Shown here: piece after piece, positions 42,717 through 50,519 of the stretch
Position numbering within the stretch: the stretch's first letter is position 1
How the letters are laid out: each line of letters starts with the position of its first letter
From: a virus
Length of the DNA: 64,000 nucleotides
Direction: 5' to 3' (one strand)
IMG/VR virus record: IMGVR_UViG_3300026488_000026
Location: 1 to 64,000 of that record
The notes under the pieces: model-generated
Databases searched by the model: none
Told to the model about the DNA's origin: nothing
What the model saw: only the letters and a program-made list of their open reading frames with translations
Made by a program: the position numbers and the translations under genes

Positions 42717-43649
42717 TTAGCCCTCCTTTGGTAAAAATTTAAAAATATGTTTTATTACTTCTAAAGTCCAAGCATTTCCTATTAATTTATGTCTTTCTCT
42801 ATTTGGTATTATTATAGTTTTATCCTCAATAATACCAAATTTAGTATAATTATCAGGCAAAGTTTGTAATCTTTCACACTCAATAATATCAAGCATTCTA
42901 AATTTTTTATTTTTTATATCAATAAGATATTTATTATGATGATGTGTTCCTGTAGTAAGACAAGCACTTTTATCTGAATTTAAAAAAGAAAACATATTTT
43001 TTTCCAACCTACTTTTATTACCATACTTATTATACATAAAAGGTAATAATTCTCTATCGCATTTTTTATTTAATAAAACTTCTTTTAATTTTATATTTTT
43101 ATCTTCTGGCAAATCTTTAATAGGAATATTAGTCCAATAAAGTCTTGGACGCCTTTGGGCTGACACAAGTTTGCTATCTATAAGTATAGGCTCTATTTCT
43201 AATTCTTTTGAAATAATATTTTTCCATTTTTTAGCCATTTTAACATTTTCAAGTAAAAAATATTTAGGTTTTACTTCTTTTAAAATACGGACATATTCCC
43301 AAAATAAATAAGATTGTCCTTCAAATTCAAAACCTTTTTCTTTTAATTCTAAATATTGCTCTAATGAAACTATTTCGATTTTTTCTTTTGTAATCATTCC
43401 TTGTTGTTTACCAGCAAAACTAAAATTTTGACAACTACTACCTCCTATTAATAAATTAATATTTTTAAATTTATTTCCATCAACCTCTCTTATATCTCCA
43501 ATAAAAATAGTATTAGGAAAATGGTATTTAGTTACACCAATAGCAAATTTATCAATTTCACTTGCATAATATTTATCTATTTTAAAATTAAGTTCTTTCA
43601 AAGCAAGTTGTCCTATTGATATACCATCAAACAAACTTAATATATTCAT
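42717..43649 (-). CDS. DNA cytosine-5 methyltransferase
   Basis: A 310-aa protein. Motif I: LSLFDGISIGQLAL (residues 4-17). Catalytic Cys 73 lies in GGSSCQNFSFAG, so the usual PCQ is SCQ. ENV at 134-136 and QRRPRLYW at 165-172 complete motifs VI and VIII; the C-terminal LIGNAWTLEVI is motif X. Likely protects phage DNA from restriction; no cognate nuclease is next to it. The Pro to Ser change at motif IV is known in some relatives but worth noting. Confidence 0.88.
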   Translation of the reverse strand: MNILSLFDGISIGQLALKELNFKIDKYYASEIDKFAIGVTKYHFPNTIFIGDIREVDGNKFKNINLLIGGSSCQNFSFAGKQQGMITKEKIEIVSLEQYLELKEKGFEFEGQSYLFWEYVRILKEVKPKYFLLENVKMAKKWKNIISKELEIEPILIDSKLVSAQRRPRLYWTNIPIKDLPEDKNIKLKEVLLNKKCDRELLPFMYNKYGNKSRLEKNMFSFLNSDKSACLTTGTHHHNKYLIDIKNKKFRMLDIIECERLQTLPDNYTKFGIIEDKTIIIPNRERHKLIGNAWTLEVIKHIFKFLPKEG

Positions 43650-43655
43650 TTTTAA

Positions 43656-43856
43656 TTATCCTTTTTTAATATTTTTGCAAGTTGTTTCTTTCCAACGCCA
43701 TAAACTTGTAATTAAATCATATATTCCTACTTCTTTATCTACAACAATTAAATTTTGAGTAATTATTTCTATTTGATAACCTTGGCTAATCCATTGTCTA
43801 ATTTTCTTTTGAGTATCAGTTACTGACTCAACCATACAAATAAATTCTTTTTTCAT
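43656..43856 (-). CDS. Unknown 66-aa protein
   Basis: MKKEFICMVESVTDTQKKIR, then IEIITQNLIVVDKEVGIYDL and a basic Trp-rich end. ATG 43856 has SD AAGGATT; an upstream TTG is less likely. Not recognised. Confidence 0.45.
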   Translation of the reverse strand: MKKEFICMVESVTDTQKKIRQWISQGYQIEIITQNLIVVDKEVGIYDLITSLWRWKETTCKNIKKG

Positions 43857-43858
43857 TT

Positions 43859-44125
43859 TCAATCCTTCTTACAATAATCTCTTAAAAAATCTAAAAAATC
43901 ATATAAGCCTATCTCATTAATAAATTCTTCCCAACTTAATTCAAATTCACCTAAATCTACACAATCTTTATCATAATGTCCATTAAACTCAATTGGACGA
44001 CATTCACCATAACTTATTGTTATAAAAGTTCTTTTTGAGGAAATAAACTCTTCAAAAGCTTCTTTTAAATAATCATCAAAAATTTTATCATAAGCCTCAC
44101 CAAAATTTTTTGCACAAATCCACAT
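43859..44125 (-). CDS. Unknown 88-aa protein
   Basis: MWICAKNFGEAYDKIFDDYL, then RTFITISYGECRPIEFNGHY and an acidic end. Overlaps the upstream gene by 29 bases. It may belong to a set of small phage proteins of host takeover; no family identified. Confidence 0.45.
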   Translation of the reverse strand: MWICAKNFGEAYDKIFDDYLKEAFEEFISSKRTFITISYGECRPIEFNGHYDKDCVDLGEFELSWEEFINEIGLYDFLDFLRDYCKKD

Positions 44126-44450
44126 TTAATCCACTCCTTATTAAAAGATAGTCCTCAAATTTTTTGAATTCTTTAAACAATTCTTTTTCTATATATTCTT
44201 GATATAGTTTTTTATAATTTTTTAAAATAAATTTAACAAAATTATAGTATAAATCAGCCATTGTTTCATCTTCCCAATTATATAAATAAACACTAAAATT
44301 GTTATTAAAATAAAAAAATGTAACTACAATTGTAGGATTTCCTTCATTATCCCAACTTGTATTAACCCATATTTCTCCAATTAAGTCTGCTTTCGTAACT
44401 TGTTTATTTATTTTATTTACTATTTTAAGCATTCTTTTTTTACTAATCAT
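44097..44450 (-). CDS. Unknown 117-aa protein
   Basis: Basic N-terminal helix (MISKKRMLKIVNKINKQV), beta centre (PTIVVTFFYFNNNFSVYLYN), helical C-terminal part. SD AAGGAGAA overlaps the end of the previous gene. Not recognised. Confidence 0.45.
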   Translation of the reverse strand: MISKKRMLKIVNKINKQVTKADLIGEIWVNTSWDNEGNPTIVVTFFYFNNNFSVYLYNWEDETMADLYYNFVKFILKNYKKLYQEYIEKELFKEFKKFEDYLLIRSGLNVDLCKKFW

Positions 44451-44451
44451 T

Positions 44452-44700
44452 TTATTCTCCTTCTGTTGTTGATACTAAAGGTTTAACTTTATTTATTATA
44501 ATCCACCAAAATTTTTTCCATAAAGGTAATTTAATGATATACCAATTTTTGTCATCCATTGAATACTCTCTAATTCTATTTTTATTTGTAGTCCATTGAA
44601 CTCCCATTAATTTAAAAATAATAGGTTTTGTTTTACCTCTTGGGTTTCTAAAAGCATAACCTTTTTCTAAAAGGTATTTTTGTGCTTTTCTTATTGTCAT
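44452..44700 (-). CDS. Unknown 82-aa basic protein
   Basis: MTIRKAQKYLLEKGYAFRNP, with KPIIFKLMGVQWTTNKNRIR and a hydrophobic WWIIINKV part. First gene after a palindromic sigma-70 promoter; SD AAAGGAGAG. Function unknown. Confidence 0.5.
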   Translation of the reverse strand: MTIRKAQKYLLEKGYAFRNPRGKTKPIIFKLMGVQWTTNKNRIREYSMDDKNWYIIKLPLWKKFWWIIINKVKPLVSTTEGE

Positions 44701-44731
44701 TTTTCTCTCCTTTATTTTTTATTGCGTAAAA

Positions 44732-44760
44732 ATTATAAAAAATTTTTTATAAAAAGTCAA
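44732..44760 (-). promoter_or_regulatory. Sigma-70 promoter with palindromic spacer
   Basis: Minus strand: TTGACT (44755-44760), 17 bases, TATAAT (44732-44737), with the palindrome TATAAAAAATTTTTTATA. Confidence 0.8.
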
Positions 44761-44771
44761 GAGAAAACAAA

Positions 44772-45659
44772 TTATTTATAAAGATTTTGAAGAAAATCAT
44801 TAAAATCTTTATATCCGCTTTTGTAGAATTCTCTAATAAGAGGATTTTTGGAGCTAATTGCAAGTTTTAAATTAAACCATTTTTTTAAATTTGACTGATA
44901 AAATTTTTTAATTGCTTCTTGCCCTCTTTTATCATTATCAAGCATAATATAAATTGTATCTATACCTTTTTTTAAAAGATAACTAATTTTATAAGAGTTA
45001 AAATTAACTGCCAAACCAAAATTTGCAATAGCTTGGATATTTAATTGATATAAGCTTAAAGCATCCATGATACCTTCAACAAGATAAATTTCGTTTTGAT
45101 TCAAATCAATTTTAGGATAAATTAAACTTTTTAAATCTAAACCTTTTGCATATAAATATTTTGGCTCTAAATTTTTATCGTAAGCTCTTGTGTTATATCC
45201 AATACATTCTCCGTTATCGTTATAAAAAGGAAATATAACTCTATCTTTATATAAACCTCTTCTACAAATATAAAGGTCATATTTTTTTATTGTTTGAAAA
45301 TTTAACCCCCGCCATTTTTTAGGCAACTCTTCATCTCTTGGAGGTAAAATAAAAGATTTTGTTTTTGTTTGTTTTTGGTTTGTTAATTGTTGTAAAAGAT
45401 TGTTATATTTAGTTTGTTGTTGAATTTCATAGAGTTCCTCGTCTGAAAATTTAGTATTATCTAACCAAAAATTTTTGTTAATTTTATAACCACAACTAAA
45501 ACATTCACCAAAGCCTGTTTCAAAATTAATCCACATACTTTCATGTTTATCATCATGTTCTGGGTTTAAACAATTAACAAGAAAAAAACTATCTCCTGTT
45601 TGTTTGTAATTAACACCTAAGCGTTTTAGTTTATCAATTATTAATAATTTTAAATTCAT
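44772..45659 (-). CDS. DNA primase (DnaG-type, zinc + Toprim)
   Basis: A 295-aa protein, shorter than bacterial DnaG and lacking the helicase-binding tail. Zinc ligands: C30, H35, C53 and C56 (CLNPEHDDKH, CFSCGY). The core has RVIFPFYNDNGECIGYNTRA; the Toprim domain has YLVEGIMDALSL near residue 195 and the metal-binding LDNDKRG near 240. Makes primers for the polymerase encoded at 50509. Works with the DnaB-type helicase at 57708. Overlaps the upstream gene by 26 bases. Confidence 0.9.
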   Translation of the reverse strand: MNLKLLIIDKLKRLGVNYKQTGDSFFLVNCLNPEHDDKHESMWINFETGFGECFSCGYKINKNFWLDNTKFSDEELYEIQQQTKYNNLLQQLTNQKQTKTKSFILPPRDEELPKKWRGLNFQTIKKYDLYICRRGLYKDRVIFPFYNDNGECIGYNTRAYDKNLEPKYLYAKGLDLKSLIYPKIDLNQNEIYLVEGIMDALSLYQLNIQAIANFGLAVNFNSYKISYLLKKGIDTIYIMLDNDKRGQEAIKKFYQSNLKKWFNLKLAISSKNPLIREFYKSGYKDFNDFLQNLYK

Positions 45660-46137
45660 TGTTAAATCTTTCTATTATTTCTGGCGTATTTTCTTTTCTT
45701 AATTGAATATCAAATATTTCTAAATTAATTGTTTGAGTATCTAAAAAGACCTTATAATATCTAAATTTTTTTTGAATATCTTTATCTTTTAGAAGAAAAT
45801 GTACTTTTTTATAAGTGTCTTTTAATATAGAATTATCATTATACATAGTATTAAACCAAAAATAATAAAGAACATACTTAATAATATGTTGTCCTACTTT
45901 TTTAAGTTTTGAATGTTTATTACTTGTAGCTTCATAAATAATAATTGAATTTCCTTTTGCCAAATGTAACAACATATCATCAGGAACATTTAATAAAAAT
46001 TTTTTATATGCTTTTTGTTCTAATAAAGACGATTGCAATCTACAAAAAGAAATATTAGAAACTGAATTTATAAGAATGTGATTATGTTCAAAAACTTTCA
46101 GCCCAGCTGTTAAATTAACATATTCTTTTATTTTCAT
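45634..46137 (-). CDS. Unknown 167-aa protein between GGDEF and primase genes
   Basis: MKIKEYVNLTAGLKVFEHNH, then CRLQSSLLEQKAYKKFLLNV and NSIIIYEATSNKHSKLK; mixed fold, basic, soluble. Overlaps the GGDEF gene by four bases and the primase by 26, so it is translationally coupled to both. No family recognised; a partner role with either neighbour is possible. Confidence 0.5.
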   Translation of the reverse strand: MKIKEYVNLTAGLKVFEHNHILINSVSNISFCRLQSSLLEQKAYKKFLLNVPDDMLLHLAKGNSIIIYEATSNKHSKLKKVGQHIIKYVLYYFWFNTMYNDNSILKDTYKKVHFLLKDKDIQKKFRYYKVFLDTQTINLEIFDIQLRKENTPEIIERFNNEFKIINN

Positions 46138-46619
46138 TTTCTACCTTTCTTTTTAATTATAATTTTATCTAATTGTTTTATACTCTCACGAAAAGATAAA
46201 TTTTTTCCAAAATAACCCTCAGCAAAAGTGATGTTTTTAATAGAACTTAAATCTAACTTATCATAAGGTTGATAAATAATTACAAACTCATCTCCTCCTA
46301 TTCTAAAAATTCTACCACTAACATTTTGTTTTTTCATTAATTTTTTAATTTGTTCAACAACATTAATTATAAATTTATCTCCAGCTTCATAGCCTTGTTC
46401 TCTATTTAATAAATGTAGATTGTCTAAATCAATTAAAATTAAATTATAAAACCATTTGTTTTTACTTTCGATTTGTTCTTTATATTCTGTTTTTAAAAGT
46501 TCATCAAGATAATGTCTATTATAAACTTGTGTTAAATGGTCTTTTTTAAGATTTTCAATTTTCTTTTTTAAATCAGAGATTATTTCCTCTAAAAGTTCTA
46601 TTCTTTCTTCGCAACTCAT
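46134..46619 (-). CDS. GGDEF-domain protein (diguanylate cyclase-like)
   Basis: A 161-aa protein, almost only a GGDEF domain. Residues 1-25 are a coiled coil; DHLTQVYNRHYLDELL opens the domain; D64 and D66 in LILIDLDNL fit metal binding; NREQGYEAGD matches the ND-x2-GH-x2-GD region with changes; RIGGDEF at 106-112 is intact; the end SIKQLDKIIIKKKGRK matches the ADxxxYxxKxxGR finish. No I-site (RxxD) precedes GGDEF. It could make c-di-GMP or another cyclic dinucleotide, or only bind GTP. Unusual inside a phage replication operon. Confidence 0.85.
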   Translation of the reverse strand: MSCEERIELLEEIISDLKKKIENLKKDHLTQVYNRHYLDELLKTEYKEQIESKNKWFYNLILIDLDNLHLLNREQGYEAGDKFIINVVEQIKKLMKKQNVSGRIFRIGGDEFVIIYQPYDKLDLSSIKNITFAEGYFGKNLSFRESIKQLDKIIIKKKGRK

Positions 46620-46620
46620 T

Positions 46621-46917
46621 TTATTCTCCTATTAATTGTAAATGCAAATTGTTTTTTGCTAAAAGCCCTTTTCTTTTTGCTTTAAAAGTAAAAAATCCTT
46701 CAATTTTATTAAACAAAAGATTGTATAAATCATTTATATTTGAATTTATCCCTGCTTTTTCGATATATTTGTCAATTGTATAAAAAATATCCTTTGCTTT
46801 ATTTTCAATCTCTTCTCTTGTATCTCCTTTTACTTTTATATATACTTCAAAATCTTCAATATCTTTATTTATAAGAGAGACAGGAACTTTAAAGTCCCTA
46901 TAAAGTGTTTCAACCAT
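46621..46917 (-). CDS. Unknown 98-aa protein
   Basis: MVETLYRDFKVPVSLINKDI, FEVYIKVKGDTREEIENKAK, then an amphipathic helix and FFTFKAKRKGLLAKNN. One base before the GGDEF gene and in the same operon. SD AAGGAG. Not recognised. Confidence 0.45.
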   Translation of the reverse strand: MVETLYRDFKVPVSLINKDIEDFEVYIKVKGDTREEIENKAKDIFYTIDKYIEKAGINSNINDLYNLLFNKIEGFFTFKAKRKGLLAKNNLHLQLIGE

Positions 46918-46930
46918 TTTTAACTCCTTA

Positions 46931-47359
46931 TTAATGTGAATTTACTTTTATCGTAGGCGTTGGAGCTTGAGTTGTAATTTTTGTTTCTACAATAGATATA
47001 ATAGTTTGTGGTCTAAAATTGACTTTGTAATAATAAGCAGGAACATTTACTTCTTTTAATTGTTCAATAAAATAAGCCGTATTATCTGATAAACCGAAAT
47101 ATTCTTTAATGTAAGAATTGTGTCCAACTTTACATGTTACTTCTAATTGATTATCATGTTTATCATAATCTATACTACAAAATCCCTTTATTTCAAGTAG
47201 GTATTTATCGGTTATACCATTAAAAAACACAATTCGTCTTAATACTTTAAAATTATCCGCCTCATAACTAATATTATATGAGGCGGTTTCTGCTTCTCTT
47301 GAACAACCTATAAATAAAGTAGCTAATATTAACCCAAAAATTAAAATTTTAGTTTTCAT
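46931..47359 (-). CDS. Phage beta-sandwich lipoprotein
   Basis: A 142-aa protein with signal peptide and lipobox LFIGC (Cys 19). Mature part: YNISYEADNFKVLRRIVFFN, GITDKYLLEIKGFCSI, LEVTCKVG and YKVNFRPQTII, a pattern seen in beta-sandwich lipoproteins of many phages. It should be anchored in the envelope; some such lipoproteins block superinfection, but that is not shown for this family. SD AAGGAA; overlaps the next gene upstream by 11 bases. Confidence 0.8.
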   Translation of the reverse strand: MKTKILIFGLILATLFIGCSREAETASYNISYEADNFKVLRRIVFFNGITDKYLLEIKGFCSIDYDKHDNQLEVTCKVGHNSYIKEYFGLSDNTAYFIEQLKEVNVPAYYYKVNFRPQTIISIVETKITTQAPTPTIKVNSH

Positions 47360-48035
47360 TTTTAATTCCTTTACTTATATTTATTTTGCAATTTCTATAA
47401 TCAGCTTTTAACCATTTAGCTTTTGCCTCAGATGAAGTATCCTTTTGAAATTTACCATCTATTATCTTGCCTTTTCTACTATTAATTTCTTTCCAAGTTT
47501 CATATAAAGTACATTTAGGGTCATAACCAAGTTTCATTAACATACCTATACAAAAAACCATAATGTCATTAATACCGTCTACAATCTCTTCTTCATTAAT
47601 TCCAACATAATCATCAAATTTTTTCTTTTCTTCCTCTGTTAAATCTAACATAAAGAAACCTTCAACCCATTCTTTTAAAATAGGGCGTTTTTCTTTTGTA
47701 AGTTTAAACCCCGCAATTTCAAACATTTCTTCAATTATATTTGTAAATTCATTTACCATATCAAATTCTTGTTGGTCTAATAATCTTTCTCTTTGCCATT
47801 TTTCAATTCTATTAATTATATTGTTTGGAATATCATCAATATAAAATAATGTTTGATTTGTAACATAATCATAATGTGTTGTAATCCCATCAAAATTAAA
47901 ATCTTCTATATGCCCTGTATCATCAAATTCTACACTAAAAAATTCATATTCTCTTTCAACATCGATAACAATCCCGTAACCATATCTACAATCCCAAACC
48001 CTATCATTTAATTTCACATTTTTAAAATAACTCAT
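47349..48035 (-). CDS. MazG-like nucleotide pyrophosphohydrolase with N-terminal domain
   Basis: A 228-aa protein. Residues 1-70 form a small beta domain (LNDRVWDCRYGYGIVIDVER, FSVEFDD). Residues 90-225 are MazG-like: EFTNIIEEMFEIAGFKL, EIVDGINDIMVFCIGMLMKL, YETWKEINSRKGKI and the closing KDTSSEAKAKWLKADYRNCK, typical of phage NTP pyrophosphatases. It would hydrolyse (d)NTPs or alarmone-related nucleotides. The two-domain form is seen in other phages. Confidence 0.75.
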   Translation of the reverse strand: MSYFKNVKLNDRVWDCRYGYGIVIDVEREYEFFSVEFDDTGHIEDFNFDGITTHYDYVTNQTLFYIDDIPNNIINRIEKWQRERLLDQQEFDMVNEFTNIIEEMFEIAGFKLTKEKRPILKEWVEGFFMLDLTEEEKKKFDDYVGINEEEIVDGINDIMVFCIGMLMKLGYDPKCTLYETWKEINSRKGKIIDGKFQKDTSSEAKAKWLKADYRNCKINISKGIKNEN

Positions 48036-48283
48036 TTTAACTCTCCTTTTTGTTTTAAATATTTTTTAATTTTTTGATGTTTTTCTTTAATTTGTTTATC
48101 TTCTTGTTCAGTATAGCACTTTTTAGTTCCACTTTTAAATAAAATACAAAACCCAATTCCTAAATCTTTATATTTAATACTACCATTTTTATTCCAACCA
48201 ATAGGTATTGAAAAAGGTTGTAAATCCTCTATAAGAACTATCTCATCTAAATATATTAAATCTTTTCCTATTTGTATTGTCAT
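48032..48283 (-). CDS. Unknown 83-aa protein
   Basis: MTIQIGKDLIYLDEIVLIED, a beta half with SIPIGWNKNGSIKYKDLG, then a Lys-rich helix. Four-base overlap with the MazG-like gene. SD AAGGAG. Not recognised. Confidence 0.45.
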   Translation of the reverse strand: MTIQIGKDLIYLDEIVLIEDLQPFSIPIGWNKNGSIKYKDLGIGFCILFKSGTKKCYTEQEDKQIKEKHQKIKKYLKQKGELK

Positions 48284-48285
48284 TT

Positions 48286-48810
48286 TTAACTCCTTTCTAA
48301 ATGTTCAAAAATTAATTGCTGTGGTAAAAGTTTCCAACAAAACCAACTTGTATTAAACCAATTTCCACCACCTTTTTTAAGACCCATATGTTCTAAAAAT
48401 TGCACTCGTCTATCTAATACAATCACTTCAATCCCATATTCTCTAAACATATTACCTCTTTTAATTCCTTCAAGAGTAGTAATAGGTAATAAAAAAGCAA
48501 ATGGTTTTCCTAATTGATAAGCTCTTTCTAAAAATTTATCTTTCAAAGAATAAGGCGGGTTTGTCACGATAATATCATAATCAAAGTCAGGAATGTCTTT
48601 TAAAAAATCAAAACCATTTTTTAAATGTGTATTTACAACTTTAAAGCCATTTTCTTTTAAAACTTTTGTTATATTACTATTACCAAAATCAGTGCATTCC
48701 CAAATTACTTTGTTTTTTGGTAAATATTTTAATAAAGGTTTAATTGCATACTCAGGTGTATAAATTTCATCAAACTTTTTGCTTTGTTTTAATGCCTCTT
48801 TAATTGCCAT
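48286..48810 (-). CDS. NPPY methyltransferase-like protein 1
   Basis: A 174-aa protein. DEIYTPEYAIKPLLKYLP, a motif I position with WECTDFGNSNITK (no G-x-G), then DYDIIVTNPPYSLKDKFLER and LPITTLEGIKRG. The NPPY motif is that of amino-methyltransferases (N6-adenine type), but the changed SAM site suggests a divergent or inactive enzyme. Related in pattern to the genes at 49400 and 49920. May modify DNA against restriction. Confidence 0.65.
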   Translation of the reverse strand: MAIKEALKQSKKFDEIYTPEYAIKPLLKYLPKNKVIWECTDFGNSNITKVLKENGFKVVNTHLKNGFDFLKDIPDFDYDIIVTNPPYSLKDKFLERAYQLGKPFAFLLPITTLEGIKRGNMFREYGIEVIVLDRRVQFLEHMGLKKGGGNWFNTSWFCWKLLPQQLIFEHLERS

Positions 48811-48819
48811 TTTTTGCCT

Positions 48820-49086
48820 TTATGCTTTTAAATCTAATTTTAAATCAAAGTCTATTAATTCTAAATCTCTTTCTAATAATCTTCCTTTTAACCTTTTATT
48901 TTCTATTTTTTCTTGATTATAAAGTTTTTTATAATAGTTAATTTTATTTTCAAGTTCATTAATATATTCTTGTAATAAGCGTAAATGATAAAATTTAATA
49001 GATAACTTATCATTATCAGTAATTTCAAGTTTCCATCTTTTAATTGCTTCAATAGTAGGTTGAACGATTTGTTTTTTATTTTTCAT
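48820..49086 (-). CDS. Unknown 88-aa coiled-coil protein
   Basis: Almost entirely helical: YHLRLLQEYINELENKINYY then KKLYNQEKIENKRLKGRLLE. Overlaps the next gene upstream by 11 bases. Sits between methyltransferase-like genes. No known role. Confidence 0.45.
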   Translation of the reverse strand: MKNKKQIVQPTIEAIKRWKLEITDNDKLSIKFYHLRLLQEYINELENKINYYKKLYNQEKIENKRLKGRLLERDLELIDFDLKLDLKA

Positions 49087-49354
49087 TTTTCTCTCCTTTA
49101 TTTTTTAATATATTAAAGGCTATCATAAACGCTTTTTTAAAAGCGTTATCATCTATGTTTAAGAAAAACTTTTCATCTACCATAAAACTATCTTTTCCGT
49201 TATTATAAACAACTTCTAATTGTCCATCACTACTCTTTAACCATTCTTTAAAAGCGTCCCAAAATAGAACGCCTGAAATAGCGTCAAGTGCTGTTTCTTT
49301 ATCATATGCTTTTTCTATTACAAAAACCTTTTTATTTTTCCGTTTATTTTTCAT
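49076..49354 (-). CDS. Unknown 92-aa protein
   Basis: Basic start MKNKRKNKKVFVIEKAYDKE, then WDAFKEWLKSSDGQLEVVYN. First gene after the palindromic promoter at 49385; SD AAAGGAGAG. Not recognised. Confidence 0.45.
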   Translation of the reverse strand: MKNKRKNKKVFVIEKAYDKETALDAISGVLFWDAFKEWLKSSDGQLEVVYNNGKDSFMVDEKFFLNIDDNAFKKAFMIAFNILKNKGEKNEK

Positions 49355-49384
49355 TTTTCTCTCCTTTATTTTTATTGCATTAAA

Positions 49385-49413
49385 ATTATAAAAAATTTTT
49401 TATAGTTTGTCAA
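49385..49413 (-). promoter_or_regulatory. Sigma-70 promoter with palindromic spacer
   Basis: Minus strand: TTGACA (49408-49413), 17 bases, TATAAT (49385-49390). The -35 lies inside the last codons of the upstream methyltransferase-like gene. Confidence 0.8.
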
Positions 49414-49927
49414 GTTCTTTTATTTTAAATTTATCAAATTCCCATTTAATACAACCTTTATAATCTTTCTGTAACCAAACAACTCCCCATTGAAAACCAC
49501 TTTGTGGAAACTCTTTTGGTGTTTTATCTAAAAGCAATACTTCTTTAATACCATAATTATTTTCTTTCATTTCTCTTAATCTTGCTTTTAAACTTAATAA
49601 ATGATTTAAAGTAATAAGATATACAATATTTTTAGTATTTATTTTATAAGAATGTTTTAAAAAGTCTCTAACTAACGAAAAAGGAGGGTTAGTAATAATC
49701 CAATCGACTTGTTTATTATAATCAAAAAAGTTTTTATTTTCTTTTATTTCACACCATTCTTTGTTTTCTGGTAAATATTTATAAAAACTACCATTTCCTT
49801 TACAAGGCTCTAAAAATAAATCATTTGTTTTAAAATATTGTTTAAAATAATTTATTATTTGTTTTGCCAAATAATCTGGTGTATATATTTCATCGTTTCC
49901 TGAATTTGGTACTAATTTTTTAGACAT
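49400..49927 (-). CDS. NPPF methyltransferase-like protein 2
   Basis: A 175-aa protein from ATG 49927 (SD AAAAGGAA); a longer in-frame start has no SD. DEIYTPDYLAKQIINYF, then LFLEPCKGNGSFYKYLP, a good SAM motif I, and VDWIITNPPFSLVRDFLKHS. The only one of the three similar proteins with an intact G-x-G. Probably an N6-adenine DNA methyltransferase; no target domain is evident. Confidence 0.7.
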   Translation of the reverse strand: MSKKLVPNSGNDEIYTPDYLAKQIINYFKQYFKTNDLFLEPCKGNGSFYKYLPENKEWCEIKENKNFFDYNKQVDWIITNPPFSLVRDFLKHSYKINTKNIVYLITLNHLLSLKARLREMKENNYGIKEVLLLDKTPKEFPQSGFQWGVVWLQKDYKGCIKWEFDKFKIKELDKL

Positions 49928-50519
49928 TGTCGCGTTCCTTTTTAAGTTCAAACCACTCAATATCTTTTCCTCCAACCAGAAAATCTTTACAATAATAAAT
50001 AGATTTAAAACTTGGTCTTTTTCCTATTAAACCTTTTTCATTAAAAAACATAGCTCGTTTATTAGGCATTAATAATTGCAATTTTATATCCTTAAATACA
50101 TTATAAACTCCACTATCATTTAACCAACTTGCTGTATTCAATAAGCAAAAAGGCTTATTAAAACTAATTGCTCTTTCAAAAAAACTTTTTTTATTTTTAA
50201 ATGGTGGATTACTTATAATAATATCCCAATCTTCCTCTGGTTCATATTCAAAGAAATCTTGTCCTATTGCTATATGAGAAGCAATCACACTATATCCTTC
50301 TTTTTCAAAAATATCTACATAATTACTTCTAAACATCTTAATTCTATTATATAGTATATCCTCTTTTAAATCAAAAGGACACCATATTATTAAATCTTTT
50401 TTAGCTTTTATTCTTTTTGACTCTCTAAATTTCTCAATAAAAGGAATAAGAGGAAGAATCAAAGAAGGGTATGTATAACTTTCGTCATTCCCTGTAAATT
50501 TATATTGATTAACATTCAT
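49920..50519 (-). CDS. NPPF methyltransferase-like protein 3
   Basis: A 199-aa protein. The start at ATG 50519 has AAGGAG seven bases upstream. GNDESYTYPSLILPLIPFI, then LIIWCPFDLKEDILYNRIKM where motif I would be (no G-x-G), IGQDFFEYEPEEDWDIIISN and PPFKNKKSFFER. Similar in layout to the genes at 48286 and 49400. The altered SAM region may mean loss of activity or another ligand. Overlaps the polymerase stop. Confidence 0.6.
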   Translation of the reverse strand: MNVNQYKFTGNDESYTYPSLILPLIPFIEKFRESKRIKAKKDLIIWCPFDLKEDILYNRIKMFRSNYVDIFEKEGYSVIASHIAIGQDFFEYEPEEDWDIIISNPPFKNKKSFFERAISFNKPFCLLNTASWLNDSGVYNVFKDIKLQLLMPNKRAMFFNEKGLIGKRPSFKSIYYCKDFLVGGKDIEWFELKKERDNV

